The notes under the pieces were generated by a model. That model did not search any database and was not told where the DNA came from. It saw only the letters and a list, made by a program, of their open reading frames with translations. Below, one piece after another: positions 1-9,115 of a stretch of DNA of 64,000 nucleotides. The translations under genes and the position numbers were made by a program. How positions within the stretch are numbered: position 1 is the first letter of the stretch; every line of letters starts with the position of its first letter. This stretch comes from Halomonas aestuarii (GTDB lineage: Bacteria > Pseudomonadota > Gammaproteobacteria > Pseudomonadales > Halomonadaceae): NCBI RefSeq assembly GCF_001886615.1, contig NZ_CP018139.1, positions 1,178,001 to 1,242,000 of the forward strand, read 5' to 3'.

Positions 1-337
1 GCACCACGCCGAGGCGCACCTCGCCACCCGCGAAGGCCTCGCGGGGCAGGCGCAGCGCGGGCGTGACGCCCAGCAGATTGAGCCAGCCCCGCAGCAGGGC
101 CACCACGCCGATGCTGAACAGCCAGAAGGCCAGCACGTAGGCCAGGTTGTTCTGGTAGTTGATGCCGAACAGCAGGAGCACGATCACCAGGGCCGCCCAA
201 CCCAGGCCGAAGCGGGTGGGAATCAGGAACAGCCGCCGCTGGGGCAGGGGCGCCTCCAGCGGGGTGGCCAGGCGACGCCGCCACCAGCGACGCAACCGTT
301 CACGGCGGCGCGCGCTGGGCGTCGCCCCGGCCGCCAT
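1..337 (-). CDS. DUF58 domain protein, N-terminal part (runs off the window)
   Basis: Partial gene: 112 codons are visible from the ATG at 337, and the reading frame is open to the left edge. After a very basic start (many Arg), two hydrophobic segments at about residues 37-57 and 61-78 make a membrane hairpin, as in DUF58 proteins. The start lies 2 bases after the stop of the MoxR ATPase gene. MoxR-DUF58 pairs are a widespread operon, thought to act in assembly or activation of cofactor or metal-containing enzymes and in envelope functions. The conserved DUF58 core lies outside the window, so the family call rests on the N-terminal pattern and the neighbour. Confidence 0.7.
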   Translation of the reverse strand, partial: MAAGATPSARRRERLRRWWRRRLATPLEAPLPQRRLFLIPTRFGLGWAALVIVLLLFGINYQNNLAYVLAFWLFSIGVVALLRGWLNLLGVTPALRLPREAFAGGEVRLGVV

Positions 338-339
338 GC

Positions 340-1266
340 TCACCCCATCACCGGCACGCGGGTCAGCAGGTGGCGCGCCAGGACCTCGCCTTCCTCACGC
401 GGTCCGCTGCTGAGCCGGTGGCCCGTCACCGGCACCCACACCGCCTGGATGTCCTCGGGCAGCACGTGGTCGCGTCCCTCGAGCAGTGCCCAGCCACGCG
501 CCGCCTGGAGCAGGGCGAGTACGCCGCGGGTGGACAGCCCCCAGGCCAGCTCGGGGTGCTCGCGGCTGGCCGCGGCCAGCGCCTGCACGTAGTCGAGCAG
601 CGCATCGGCCACGTGGATGCCATCCAGTCGCGCCTGCCAGGCCCGCAGCCGCTCGGCGTCGAGCAGCACCGGCAGCGAGGCGAGCCGCACCCGGCCGGCC
701 TGGCCACGCAGGATCTCGCGCTCGGCCCGAGGGTCCGGGTAGCCCAGCGAGAGACGCATCAGGAAGCGGTCGAGCTGCGACTCCGGCAGGGCGAAGGTGC
801 CGGCCTGCTCCTGGGGGTTCTGGGTGGCGATGACGAAGAAGGGATCCGGCAGCGCACGGGTCTCGCCCTCCACGCTCACCCGCCCCTCCTCCATGGCCTC
901 GAGCAGCGCGCTCTGGGTCTTGGGGGTGGCCCGGTTGATCTCGTCGGCAAGCACCAGCCCGTGGAAGATCGGCCCGGGATGGAACCGGAAGCTCCCCTCG
1001 CGCGGGTCGAAGACCGATACCCCGAGCACGTCGGCGGGCAGCAGGTCGCTGGTGAACTGCAGGCGCTGCATGTCTAGCCCGGTGACCCGTGCCAGGGCCT
1101 GGGCCATCGTGGTCTTGCCGAGCCCGGGCAGGTCCTCGATCAGCAGGTGACCGTGGGCCAGAAGGCAGCAGAGGGCCAGGCGCACCTCCCGGGACTTGCC
1201 GAGCACCACGCCCTCGAGGGCGGCGAGCACCGCATCCAGGTCATCGAGCTGGGCCGGCCGGTTCAT
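340..1266 (-). CDS. MoxR-family AAA+ ATPase
   Basis: 308 residues, full length for the family. Walker A is GLGKTT at residues 48-53, Walker B is LVLADE with D108/E109, and sensor-1 N150 lies in IATQNP. These are the MoxR/RavA/CbbQ clade signatures. MoxR ATPases act as chaperone-like remodelling factors, usually with a DUF58 partner and VWA proteins encoded next door. The DUF58 gene follows directly. The start overlaps the stop of the upstream Nudix gene by 4 bases (ATGA), so the three are probably co-transcribed. The client protein cannot be told from this window. Confidence 0.93.
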   Translation of the reverse strand: MNRPAQLDDLDAVLAALEGVVLGKSREVRLALCCLLAHGHLLIEDLPGLGKTTMAQALARVTGLDMQRLQFTSDLLPADVLGVSVFDPREGSFRFHPGPIFHGLVLADEINRATPKTQSALLEAMEEGRVSVEGETRALPDPFFVIATQNPQEQAGTFALPESQLDRFLMRLSLGYPDPRAEREILRGQAGRVRLASLPVLLDAERLRAWQARLDGIHVADALLDYVQALAAASREHPELAWGLSTRGVLALLQAARGWALLEGRDHVLPEDIQAVWVPVTGHRLSSGPREEGEVLARHLLTRVPVMG

Positions 1267-1811
1267 GGGCCGACCTCCAGCTCGCCCTCGGCCCGCAGGG
1301 CCTGCACCGCCTGGCGGGTATCCGGGGTGATCCCGTCCAGGGCCAGGGCCTCGTCGGGCGACAGCCAGAAGGCGTCGGCCACCTCATCGGCCTGCAGGGT
1401 CAGCGGTCCGTCGTGGTCGACCAGGAAGACGCTGCCGAAGATATGATTGCCGCCCTCGGCATGGACGAACTCCAGCACGTGACGCAGCGGCACGCCGCGG
1501 ATGCCGAGCTCCTCGGCCAGCTCGCGACGCGCCGCCACGTGGACCGCCTCGCCGGCGCCCACCACGCCGCCGGCGGCGAGGTCCAGGCCGCCCGGAAAGA
1601 CCTCCTTGGTCAGGGTGCGGCGCTGCACGCAGAGCTCGCCGCGGGTGTTGCGTACCACGATGTAGGTGGCCCGGTGCCAGAAGCGAAAGCGGCGCATGGC
1701 GACCCGGGGCGCACTGCCGCAGGGCCGGTTGCGGGTATCCACCAGCTGGATCTGCTCATCGGCGATATGCGGCTCGGGCGGGTCGCCGGCCTGGGAAGGG
1801 GTCGCGGTCAT
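1263..1811 (-). CDS. Nudix hydrolase, YfcD-like
   Basis: 182 residues from the ATG at 1811, chosen because it has CGGGAG 6 bases upstream; two in-frame ATGs further upstream lack a comparable site. A complete Nudix box G-x5-E-x7-RELAEELG lies at residues 82-103, with E97, E100 and E101 as the expected metal ligands. The N-terminal part with RATYIVV and the IPP-isomerase-like layout resemble the YfcD group, whose substrate is a nucleoside-diphosphate-linked compound that has not been settled. It overlaps the downstream MoxR gene by 4 bases and is probably the first gene of that operon. aidB diverges from it. Confidence 0.88.
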   Translation of the reverse strand: MTATPSQAGDPPEPHIADEQIQLVDTRNRPCGSAPRVAMRRFRFWHRATYIVVRNTRGELCVQRRTLTKEVFPGGLDLAAGGVVGAGEAVHVAARRELAEELGIRGVPLRHVLEFVHAEGGNHIFGSVFLVDHDGPLTLQADEVADAFWLSPDEALALDGITPDTRQAVQALRAEGELEVGP

Positions 1812-1932
1812 GGGGGACTCCCGAGGAAATGTCATCAGACTAACCAGTCGCGGCGGCAGCGTCACGCCGCGCGTTGACCGCCTGCGGGGCGGGGACCATG
1901 CTCAGGTCAGGCCTCTCCTGCGGAGCCCGACC

Positions 1933-3609
1933 ATGCCCGACGCCCCTGCCCGCTCCCGGCTGGCCACCCACGAGGTGACCAACCAGCCCGCCCCTCCGGA
2001 CGATCGCGACCTCCTCGCCGGGGACACGCCCCTTATGGAGGCCCTGGCCCGCGAGGCCCCGGACTGGGTGGCCAGGCGCCTCGCGCCCCTGGGCCGAGAG
2101 GCCGGCAGCGCCGAGGTCCAGGCCCTGGGCGAGGCCGCCAATCGACATCCGCCGGAGCTGCGCCTGTTCGACCGTCACGGCCGACGCCTCGACGAGGTGA
2201 GCTACCACCCGGCCTACCATGCGCTGATGCGCCTGGCCATCGACCATGGCTGGCACGCCGTGGCCTGGCAGGAGGAGGGGCGCGGTGGCCATCAGGCCCA
2301 TGTCGCCGCCCTCTACCTGCTGACCCAGGCCGAGCCCGGCTTCTGCTGCCCGATCACCATGACCCACGCCGCCATGCCGGTGCTTCGCCAGTCGCCTGCC
2401 CTCGAGGCACACTGGGGGCCGGGCCTGCTGGCCTGGGACTACGACCCGCGCGTGCTGCCGGCGATGGAGAAGACCGGCCTGACCTTCGGCATGGCGATGA
2501 CCGAAAAGCAGGGTGGCAGCGACGTGAGGGCCAATTCCACGCGAGCCGAACCCCTCGCCACCACTCGCGCCGAGTGCTCGGGGGATGGCTGGCGCCTGAC
2601 GGGGCACAAGTGGTTCTGCAGCGCCCCCATGTCCGACGCCTTCCTGACCCTCGCCCAGACCGACGAGGGCCTCTCCTGCTTCCTGGTGCCGCGCTTCACG
2701 CCCGAAGGCGAGCGCAACGCCATCGAGTTGCAGCGCCTCAAGGACAAGTGCGGCAACCGCGCCAATGCCTCGGCGGAGATCGAGTACCGCGGCGCCTGGG
2801 CCGAGCCGGTGGGCGAGCCCGGGCGCGGCATCGCCACCATCCTCGAGATGGTCCAGCAGACGCGGCTCGATGCCGCCACGGCCCCGGTGGGCATGATGCG
2901 CCAGGCCCTGGTGGAGGCCTGGCGACATGTCCGGGAGCGTCACGCCTTCGGACGTGCCCTGGCCGACCAGCCGCTCATGCGGGTGCTGCTGGCCGACATG
3001 GCCCTGGAGGTGGAGGCCGGCCTGGCGCTCTCGATGCGCACCGCCCGGGCCTTCGACGGCGCCGCCCGCGGCGACGCGGACGAGGCCGCCCTGGCCCGCC
3101 TGCTGCCGACCCTGGCCAAGTACTGGCACAACAAGCGCACGCCCGCGTTCATGGCCGAGGCCATGGAGTGCCTGGGCGGCATCGGCTACGTGGAGGAGGC
3201 CCCGCTGGCCCGGCTCTACCGCGAGGCGCCGGTCAGCTCGATCTGGGAGGGGTCGGGAAACGTGATCTGCCTGGACCTGCTGCGGGTGCTGGCGCGCCAT
3301 CCGGCGTCGCTGGAGGCCGTACGGGCGGAGCTGGCCCCGGCGCGCGGTCGGCTGGCCGAGCTCGACCGCGCGCTGGCAAGGCTGGACGCGGACCTGGTGG
3401 CCTCCCCCGAGGCCCTCGAGCCTCGTGCCCGCTGGCTGGCCCAGCGGTTGGCCCAGTGCCTTCAGGCCGCCCTGCTGCTGCGCCACGGACCGGCGGACGT
3501 GGCCGAGACCTTCTGTCGCTCGCGACTGGGCGAGGAGGCTGGCCCGGCCTACGGGGTGCTGCCGAGCGATGCCCCGCTGACATCGCTGCTGGCACGGATC
3601 GGCGACTGA
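1933..3609 (+). CDS. aidB: AidB-type acyl-CoA dehydrogenase
   Basis: 558 residues (E. coli AidB 541). The whole chain follows AidB: an N-terminal HEVTNQP segment, [23 protein letters not shown] for FAD/substrate binding, [26 protein letters not shown], and MEVLGGIGY-like [13 protein letters not shown] near the C-terminus. AidB is a flavoprotein of the Ada (adaptive response) regulon in E. coli that binds DNA and is thought to protect it from alkylating agents; isovaleryl-CoA dehydrogenase activity is weak. The ATG at 1933 has GGAG 8 bases upstream. No ada gene is next to it here. Its last 61 bases overlap the 3' end of the convergent EAL gene. Confidence 0.92.
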   Translation: MPDAPARSRLATHEVTNQPAPPDDRDLLAGDTPLMEALAREAPDWVARRLAPLGREAGSAEVQALGEAANRHPPELRLFDRHGRRLDEVSYHPAYHALMRLAIDHGWHAVAWQEEGRGGHQAHVAALYLLTQAEPGFCCPITMTHAAMPVLRQSPALEAHWGPGLLAWDYDPRVLPAMEKTGLTFGMAMTEKQGGSDVRANSTRAEPLATTRAECSGDGWRLTGHKWFCSAPMSDAFLTLAQTDEGLSCFLVPRFTPEGERNAIELQRLKDKCGNRANASAEIEYRGAWAEPVGEPGRGIATILEMVQQTRLDAATAPVGMMRQALVEAWRHVRERHAFGRALADQPLMRVLLADMALEVEAGLALSMRTARAFDGAARGDADEAALARLLPTLAKYWHNKRTPAFMAEAMECLGGIGYVEEAPLARLYREAPVSSIWEGSGNVICLDLLRVLARHPASLEAVRAELAPARGRLAELDRALARLDADLVASPEALEPRARWLAQRLAQCLQAALLLRHGPADVAETFCRSRLGEEAGPAYGVLPSDAPLTSLLARIGD

Positions 3610-4769
3610 GCGCCGGCCAGCGCCAGGACCTCCGCGGCGGGCATGGGGCGCGCCAGGCCGAAGCCCTGCACGTGGGTACAGCCGAAGCGCTCCAGGGGAG
3701 CCAGGCAGGCGAGGTCCTCGACCCCCTCGGCCACCACCCGGATGCCAAGCCGACGCCCCAGCAGCGCCACCGCCTCGACGATGGCAGCATCCTGAGGGTC
3801 ATCGAGCAGGCGACTGACGAAGCTGCGGTCGACCTTGAGTTCGCTGATCGGCAGCAGCTGCAGTCGAGCCAGCGACGAGAAGCCCACCCCGAAGTCATCC
3901 ACCGAGACCTCCAGGCCACTGAGGTGCAGCCGGGCCGCAACCTCGCTGCCCAGGAGCTCGTTCTCCATGGCGGCGGTCTCGGTGATCTCCAGCACCACCG
4001 GCGCCTCGCCGGAGGAGTCGCGGCCCTCGCTGACCAGCGACAGCAGGTCCGGGCACATCAGGTCATCGGCGGAGACGTTGACCGACAGCGACAGGGACAG
4101 GCCGGCCTGACGCCAGCACGCCGCATCCTCCAGCGCGAGCTGCAGGACGCGACGAGTGAGATGGCGGTTCTGGTCCGGCGTCAGCAGGGGCAGGAAGCGG
4201 CCCGGCACCAGCAGCCCCGCCTCGGGATGGGCCCAGCGCACCAGCGCCTCGACACCGCTGAGGCGCCCCGTGGCGAGCTCGAACTGGGGCTGGTAGTAGA
4301 GCGTGATCTCCTGGCGGGCGAAGGCCTGGTCCAGCTCGTCGATGCGGCAGGGATGCAGGGCATCGGGCTTGTCGTTCGGCCTCTGGCCCTCGAGACGCTG
4401 GCGCAGCTCGATCAGCCGCATCGGCTTGTCCAGCGAGACCAGCATCTGCAGCCCCAGGGCCTGACCCAGCCGCTCGGCGATGCGCACGATCTTGCGCTCC
4501 ACGCCGCTGAGCAGCAGGACCTGGCCGCGGTAGCCACATTCGGCGAGCCGACGCAGCGTGGAGAAGCCGTCCTGCTGGCCGAACTCGAGGGCCATGATGA
4601 CCAGTTGAGGGCGACGCGCCATGACCTCACCGATCAGGTGCTGGCCATGGCGACAGTGGCGAGATTCCATGCCCAGGGTGCGCAGCTGCAGGGAAAGGGT
4701 GGCGGCGGCGTCGGGGTCCTCCTCGAGGACCACCGCCAACCGTGAGGCCTGCATCGTCAGATCGTTCAT
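3549..4769 (-). CDS. EAL-domain phosphodiesterase with degenerate receiver domain
   Basis: 406 residues. Residues about 10-125 look like a response-regulator receiver: an acidic cluster EEDPD near 16-20 and the conserved Lys K115 in LDKP. However, the phospho-acceptor position holds Ala60 ([12 protein letters not shown] where VIMDL is usual). Residues about 141-395 are an EAL domain with EAL (E174), NVS, ITE, DDFG, the LKVD lysine, AEGVE and QGFG all present, so c-di-GMP hydrolysis to pGpG is likely. A phosphorylation-independent input is inferred. The gene stands alone and converges on aidB with a 61-base overlap. Confidence 0.88.
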   Translation of the reverse strand: MNDLTMQASRLAVVLEEDPDAAATLSLQLRTLGMESRHCRHGQHLIGEVMARRPQLVIMALEFGQQDGFSTLRRLAECGYRGQVLLLSGVERKIVRIAERLGQALGLQMLVSLDKPMRLIELRQRLEGQRPNDKPDALHPCRIDELDQAFARQEITLYYQPQFELATGRLSGVEALVRWAHPEAGLLVPGRFLPLLTPDQNRHLTRRVLQLALEDAACWRQAGLSLSLSVNVSADDLMCPDLLSLVSEGRDSSGEAPVVLEITETAAMENELLGSEVAARLHLSGLEVSVDDFGVGFSSLARLQLLPISELKVDRSFVSRLLDDPQDAAIVEAVALLGRRLGIRVVAEGVEDLACLAPLERFGCTHVQGFGLARPMPAAEVLALAGAQSPIRASSDVSGASLGSTP

Positions 4770-4872
4770 CCAGAGTGGCTCCGGCCAGGAGACTGATACT
4801 GTCTCTCAGACTATCAGCAAAACGGCTGGGCCACAGAGATTAACGAGCCCTGATAGGTATCAACGCTGACGG

Positions 4873-5490
4873 TCAGACAATAGGACCAGCCGCCACCCTC
4901 AGCGCCAGTGCCAGAAGCAGCACCCCGGTAATGCGATTGAGCCAGTGGGCCCGCGCCTGCAGCCAGGGCAGCACCCGCGAGTGGGAGAGGCCCAGGGCCA
5001 CCAGCACGTACCAGCCGCCGTCGATGATCATCGCCGTGAGCACCACGACCGCCTTGGCCGCCAGGCTCATGTCGGGGGTCACGAACTGGCTGAGCAGCGC
5101 GATGAAGAAGAGGATCAGCTTGGGGTTACCCAGGGCCACCAGCATCCCCTCGCGGGCCGCCTGGCGACGGCTGGTGGCCATGCCGGTGGCGTGGAGGGCG
5201 CCCGCCCTTCCGGCCCTCAGGGCCTTGATGCCGAGCCACGCCAGGTAGGCGGCCCCGGCCCAGGTGATGGCCTGGAACAGCATCGGGAAGCGCACGATCA
5301 GCGCCCCCAGCCCCCAGACCGTCAGCAGGGCATAGAGGCCCACGCCCAGGGCATGGGCGAGGGCCGCCGACACCCCCGGGAGACGCCCGCCGCCCAGGGT
5401 GTGGCGAAGCACCAGGGCCAGGCTCGGACCGGGCGACATGGCCCCCATGGCGCAGACCGCGGCCAGGGAGAGCCAGAGGGAAAACGGCAT
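4873..5490 (-). CDS. LysE/RhtB-family amino-acid exporter
   Basis: 205 residues, the usual length, with the family signature AMSPGPS in the first helix and about five further hydrophobic helices. This family exports amino acids such as lysine, threonine, homoserine or leucine; the substrate here cannot be told. The G-NPK motif (LVALGNPKLILFF) typical of RhtB/LysE is present near residue 130. GGAG lies close upstream of the ATG. The gene has a long 5' leader with extensive dyad symmetry (described separately), which suggests control by RNA structure or a looping regulator. Confidence 0.9.
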   Translation of the reverse strand: MPFSLWLSLAAVCAMGAMSPGPSLALVLRHTLGGGRLPGVSAALAHALGVGLYALLTVWGLGALIVRFPMLFQAITWAGAAYLAWLGIKALRAGRAGALHATGMATSRRQAAREGMLVALGNPKLILFFIALLSQFVTPDMSLAAKAVVVLTAMIIDGGWYVLVALGLSHSRVLPWLQARAHWLNRITGVLLLALALRVAAGPIV

Positions 5491-5525
5491 TCGAAGATCT
5501 CCGGTATCTGAGTTGTCGTGCCCTC

Positions 5526-5634
5526 GGCGATCACACGGGCCCTGCTGGAGGCCGTCAACACGACTGGTCCGCCTTTCGGGGCGGCCAACGAAAACAGCCC
5601 TTCGCCGGAAGAGGGGCGAAAGACTGTGATCGCC
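5526..5634 (-). promoter_or_regulatory. structured 5' leader of the LysE-family gene (candidate cis-regulatory RNA or operator pair)
   Basis: On the minus strand, GGCGATCACA (5634-5625) is the exact complement of TGTGATCGCC (5535-5526), closing an 89-base interior. The interior contains a 6-bp hairpin TTCGCC/GGCGAA with an 8-base loop. A second hairpin is CCGCC-ccgaaa-GGCGG, flanked by TGG and CCA. The start codon of the exporter is 36 bases downstream. A possible -10 (TACAGT, 5642-5637) sits just before the outer stem, so either the transcript starts within the stem or the repeats act as DNA sites. I could not match it to a known riboswitch class. Confidence 0.4.
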
Positions 5635-5736
5635 ACACTGTACGACATCCGGTGACGAGGCAACAGCCTCACGGGGGCTGCAGGACCCGCGAGCGCAACG
5701 CTACACTGTCGGCACTCCTGCACTGAGAGGCTGCCC

Positions 5737-5892
5737 ATGTCGGTCCGGACCCTTGCCATCGCCCTGCTGATCCTCGGCGCCCTGCTGCCCATCCTCGGCT
5801 GGCAGACCGCCAGCCCCGTTGGCTTCGTGGGGCCTGCGCTGCTGCTGCTCGGCGCCCTGCTCCTCTGGACGCGAAAGCGGCATGGGCGATGA
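5737..5892 (+). CDS. small 51-residue membrane protein
   Basis: An ATG at 5737, preceded by GAGAGG with a 6-base gap, opens 51 codons to TGA at 5890-5892. The product has two hydrophobic stretches (about residues 5-20 and 28-44) separated by a short polar turn GWQTASPVG, and a basic tail TRKRHGR. This is the usual layout of a two-helix small membrane protein with both ends in the cytoplasm. No family is recognised. It is too short for statistical proof, but the ribosome binding site, strong hydrophobic periodicity and positive-inside tail support it. A 9-bp inverted repeat follows 38 bases after the stop. Confidence 0.55.
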   Translation: MSVRTLAIALLILGALLPILGWQTASPVGFVGPALLLLGALLLWTRKRHGR

Positions 5893-5930
5893 GGGCACCG
5901 AGGAAGAGGCCACCCCGGACGGCCTGAGCC

Positions 5931-5955
5931 GCCTGCTGGCATGAATCCAGCAGGC
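5931..5955 (+). terminator. hairpin after the small membrane protein gene
   Basis: GCCTGCTGG (5931-5939) and CCAGCAGGC (5947-5955) form a perfect 9-bp stem with a 7-base loop. It follows the small gene by 38 bases. There is no T-run on either side, so intrinsic termination is uncertain. Confidence 0.3.
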
Positions 5956-6006
5956 CGGATGCCGCAGCCAGGATACCCGCGCCGACCGAGCGGGCACGCG
6001 AAAGGC

Positions 6007-6024
6007 TCGAGACGAGGGTCTCGA
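6007..6024 (-). terminator. possible terminator of tRNA-Leu
   Basis: TCGAGAC / GTCTCGA form a perfect 7-bp stem with a 4-base loop, 72 bases downstream of the tRNA on the minus strand. It is followed on that strand by GCCTTTCG, a weak T-tract. Confidence 0.35.
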
Positions 6025-6095
6025 CGGCGACAGCAGGTACAGAGGGAGTGCGCTGGGAGGTATCCGCGAGGAGGGAACCGCGTGGGCTGATGCCA

Positions 6096-6182
6096 TGGTA
6101 CCGGCGGTCGGACTCGAACCGACAAGCACTTGCGTGCGGCGGATTTTGAATCCGCTGCGTCTACCAATTCCGCCACGCCGGC
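6096..6182 (-). tRNA. tRNA-Leu (anticodon CAA)
   Basis: 87 bases with the CCA end encoded. The minus strand reads GCCGGCGTGGCGGAATTGG at the 5' end. The anticodon stem GCGGA/TCCGC holds the loop TTCAAAA, giving anticodon CAA for UUG codons. A long variable arm (class II) is followed by the T-arm GGTTCGAGTCC, discriminator A73 and CCA. The acceptor stem is fully paired, but its first pair is G1-U72 rather than G-C. A strong promoter lies just upstream. Confidence 0.97.
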
Positions 6183-6193
6183 AACGCGAGGGC

Positions 6194-6221
6194 ATTATAC
6201 GTGGGCACCGGGGCAGGTCAA
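6194..6221 (-). promoter_or_regulatory. sigma-70 promoter of tRNA-Leu
   Basis: On the minus strand TTGACC (6221-6216) is followed after 16 bases by a perfect TATAAT (6199-6194), 11 bases before the mature tRNA 5' end. The discriminator region is GC-rich (GCCCTCGCG), as is typical for stringently controlled stable-RNA promoters. Confidence 0.8.
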
Positions 6222-6320
6222 TCGGCCGGCTGACTTCCCTGCCGCGAGACGGTATCCTAGCGGGCTTTGCGCGGCTCGCGGAGCTGCCCTGACGCCCCCT
6301 GATCCGGACCGGAACCGCCC

Positions 6321-7358
6321 ATGCAGCGTGCCGACTTCCACTACGAGCTCCCCGAGGAGCTGATCGCCCGCTACCCCTCCGAGCAGCGCAGCGACTGCCG
6401 CCTGCTGTGCGTCGACGGCGAGAGCGGAGCGCTGGCCCACCGCCGCTTCACCGACCTGGTCGAGCTGCTCGAACCCGGCGACCTGCTGGTCTTCAACGAC
6501 ACCCGGGTGATTCCCGCCCGCCTGCATGGCCAGAAGGACAGCGGCGGCCGGGTGGAGATGCTGCTCGAGCGCCCGCTGGATGCCCACCGGGGCCTGGCGC
6601 ACCTGCGCTCGAGCAAGTCGCCGAAGCCCGGCACCGAGCTGATCTTCGAGGGGGGCATCCGGGCCGTGGTGGAGGGACGCCGCGAGGCGCTCTTCGAGCT
6701 GCGCTTCCTGGGCGAGACGCCGCTGATCAGCCTGCTGGAGCAGCACGGCCACATGCCGCTGCCCCCCTACATCACCCGCGAGGACGAGCTGGCCGACCGG
6801 GAACGCTACCAGACCGTCTATGCGCGTCGCGACGGGGCCGTGGCTGCGCCCACCGCCGGGCTGCACTTCGACGAGCCACTGCTGGCGGCCCTGGCCGAGA
6901 AGGGCGTGGAGAGTGCCTTCGTCACCCTGCACGTGGGCGCCGGCACTTTCCAGCCGGTGCGCGCCGACGACATCCGCGAGCATCAGATGCACAGCGAGTG
7001 GATCGAGGTGACGGAAGAGGCCTGCGAGCAGGTCCGCCAGGCCAGGGCCGCCGGCCGCCGGGTGATCGCCGTGGGCACCACCAGCGTGCGCTGCCTCGAA
7101 TCGGCCTGCCTGAAGAGCCCCGACGGGGAGATCGCCGCCTTCAGCGGCGAGACCGACATCTTCATCTACCCCGGCTACGCGTGGCGCTGCGTCGATGCGC
7201 TGGTGACCAACTTCCATCTGCCGGAATCGACCCTGCTGATGCTGGTGTCGTCCTTTGCCGGCTTTGATACGACGATGGCGGCCTACCGGTCGGCGGTGGC
7301 CGAACGCTATGCCTTCTTCAGCTATGGCGACGCCATGTTCCTGGAACGCGCGCCCTGA
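6321..7358 (+). CDS. queA: S-adenosylmethionine:tRNA ribosyltransferase-isomerase
   Basis: 345 residues, normal for QueA. The enzyme moves the ribose of SAM onto 7-aminomethyl-7-deazaguanine in tRNA to make epoxyqueuosine. Recognisable stretches are [14 protein letters not shown] at the start, [36 protein letters not shown] [18 protein letters not shown] and the C-terminal [17 protein letters not shown]. tgt follows 63 bases downstream, as in most gammaproteobacteria, so QueA and Tgt act in order in the same pathway. Confidence 0.97.
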   Translation: MQRADFHYELPEELIARYPSEQRSDCRLLCVDGESGALAHRRFTDLVELLEPGDLLVFNDTRVIPARLHGQKDSGGRVEMLLERPLDAHRGLAHLRSSKSPKPGTELIFEGGIRAVVEGRREALFELRFLGETPLISLLEQHGHMPLPPYITREDELADRERYQTVYARRDGAVAAPTAGLHFDEPLLAALAEKGVESAFVTLHVGAGTFQPVRADDIREHQMHSEWIEVTEEACEQVRQARAAGRRVIAVGTTSVRCLESACLKSPDGEIAAFSGETDIFIYPGYAWRCVDALVTNFHLPESTLLMLVSSFAGFDTTMAAYRSAVAERYAFFSYGDAMFLERAP

Positions 7359-8558
<1,200 letters not shown>

Positions 8559-8623
8559 CCCATGGCCGGCCCGTCGGGTCGGTCATTCATATCCCGCTTA
8601 CATCACCCAGGAGATCGTCATAC

Positions 8624-8959
8624 ATGCTGGACTTCTTCATTTCCCCGGCCATGGCCCAGGATGCCGCCGCCCCCGGTGGCGGTATCGCCCAGATCGTCAT
8701 GCTGGTCGGCTTCGTGGCCATCTTTTACTTCCTGCTGTGGCGCCCCCAGGCCAAGCGCGCCAAGCAGCACAAGCAGCTGATCGGCAACCTCTCCAAGGGT
8801 GACGAGATCGTCATCGGCGGTGGCATGCTCGGCCGCATCACCAAGGTGAGCGACGACAGCGAGTTCCTGAGCATGGAGATCGCCGAAGGCACCGAGGTCA
8901 GCGTTCAGAAGAACGCCGTGGCCGCCGTCCTGCCCAAGGGCACCATCAAGTCCATCTGA
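8624..8959 (+). CDS. yajC: Sec translocon accessory protein YajC
   Basis: 111 residues from ATG 8624, with AGGAGA 9 bases upstream. The protein has a short N-terminal MAQDAAA segment, one membrane helix (about residues 24-44, ending FYFLLWRPQAKR) and a cytoplasmic domain with KGDEIVIGGGMLGRI. YajC associates with SecDF in the holotranslocon. The position between tgt and secD is the standard one. A very strong palindrome separates it from secD. Confidence 0.95.
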   Translation: MLDFFISPAMAQDAAAPGGGIAQIVMLVGFVAIFYFLLWRPQAKRAKQHKQLIGNLSKGDEIVIGGGMLGRITKVSDDSEFLSMEIAEGTEVSVQKNAVAAVLPKGTIKSI

Positions 8960-9015
8960 CCCGGGTGCCTATCGCCCTCGCCGCCGGCCATCCCTGACCG
9001 CGGCGGGGTCTCCCT

Positions 9016-9065
9016 GCGGCCGGTGCGGCGGGAGCCGCGCGACCGGCTCCCGCCGCACCGGCCGC
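9016..9065 (+). terminator. 22-bp perfect palindrome between yajC and secD
   Basis: Bases 9016-9037 are the exact reverse complement of 9044-9065, with a 6-base loop (CGCGAC). The stem is nearly all G+C. It is followed only by CTTGTCGCC, so it may act as a partial terminator or mRNA-stabilising stem between yajC and secD. Confidence 0.5.
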
Positions 9066-9115
9066 CTTGTCGCCTCGTCAGCCTCCAACGTCCGTAACCT
9101 GAGGACAGGGCCCCC

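Noticed and set aside
2574..4745. A 723-codon frame covering the aidB end and the antisense of the EAL gene
   Set aside because: It joins shadows of two unrelated genes and has no plausible start signal or domain.
5526..5634. Glycine, lysine, TPP, fluoride or guanidine riboswitch upstream of the LysE-type gene
   Set aside because: None of the conserved core sequences I know for these classes is present; kept only as an unclassified structured leader.
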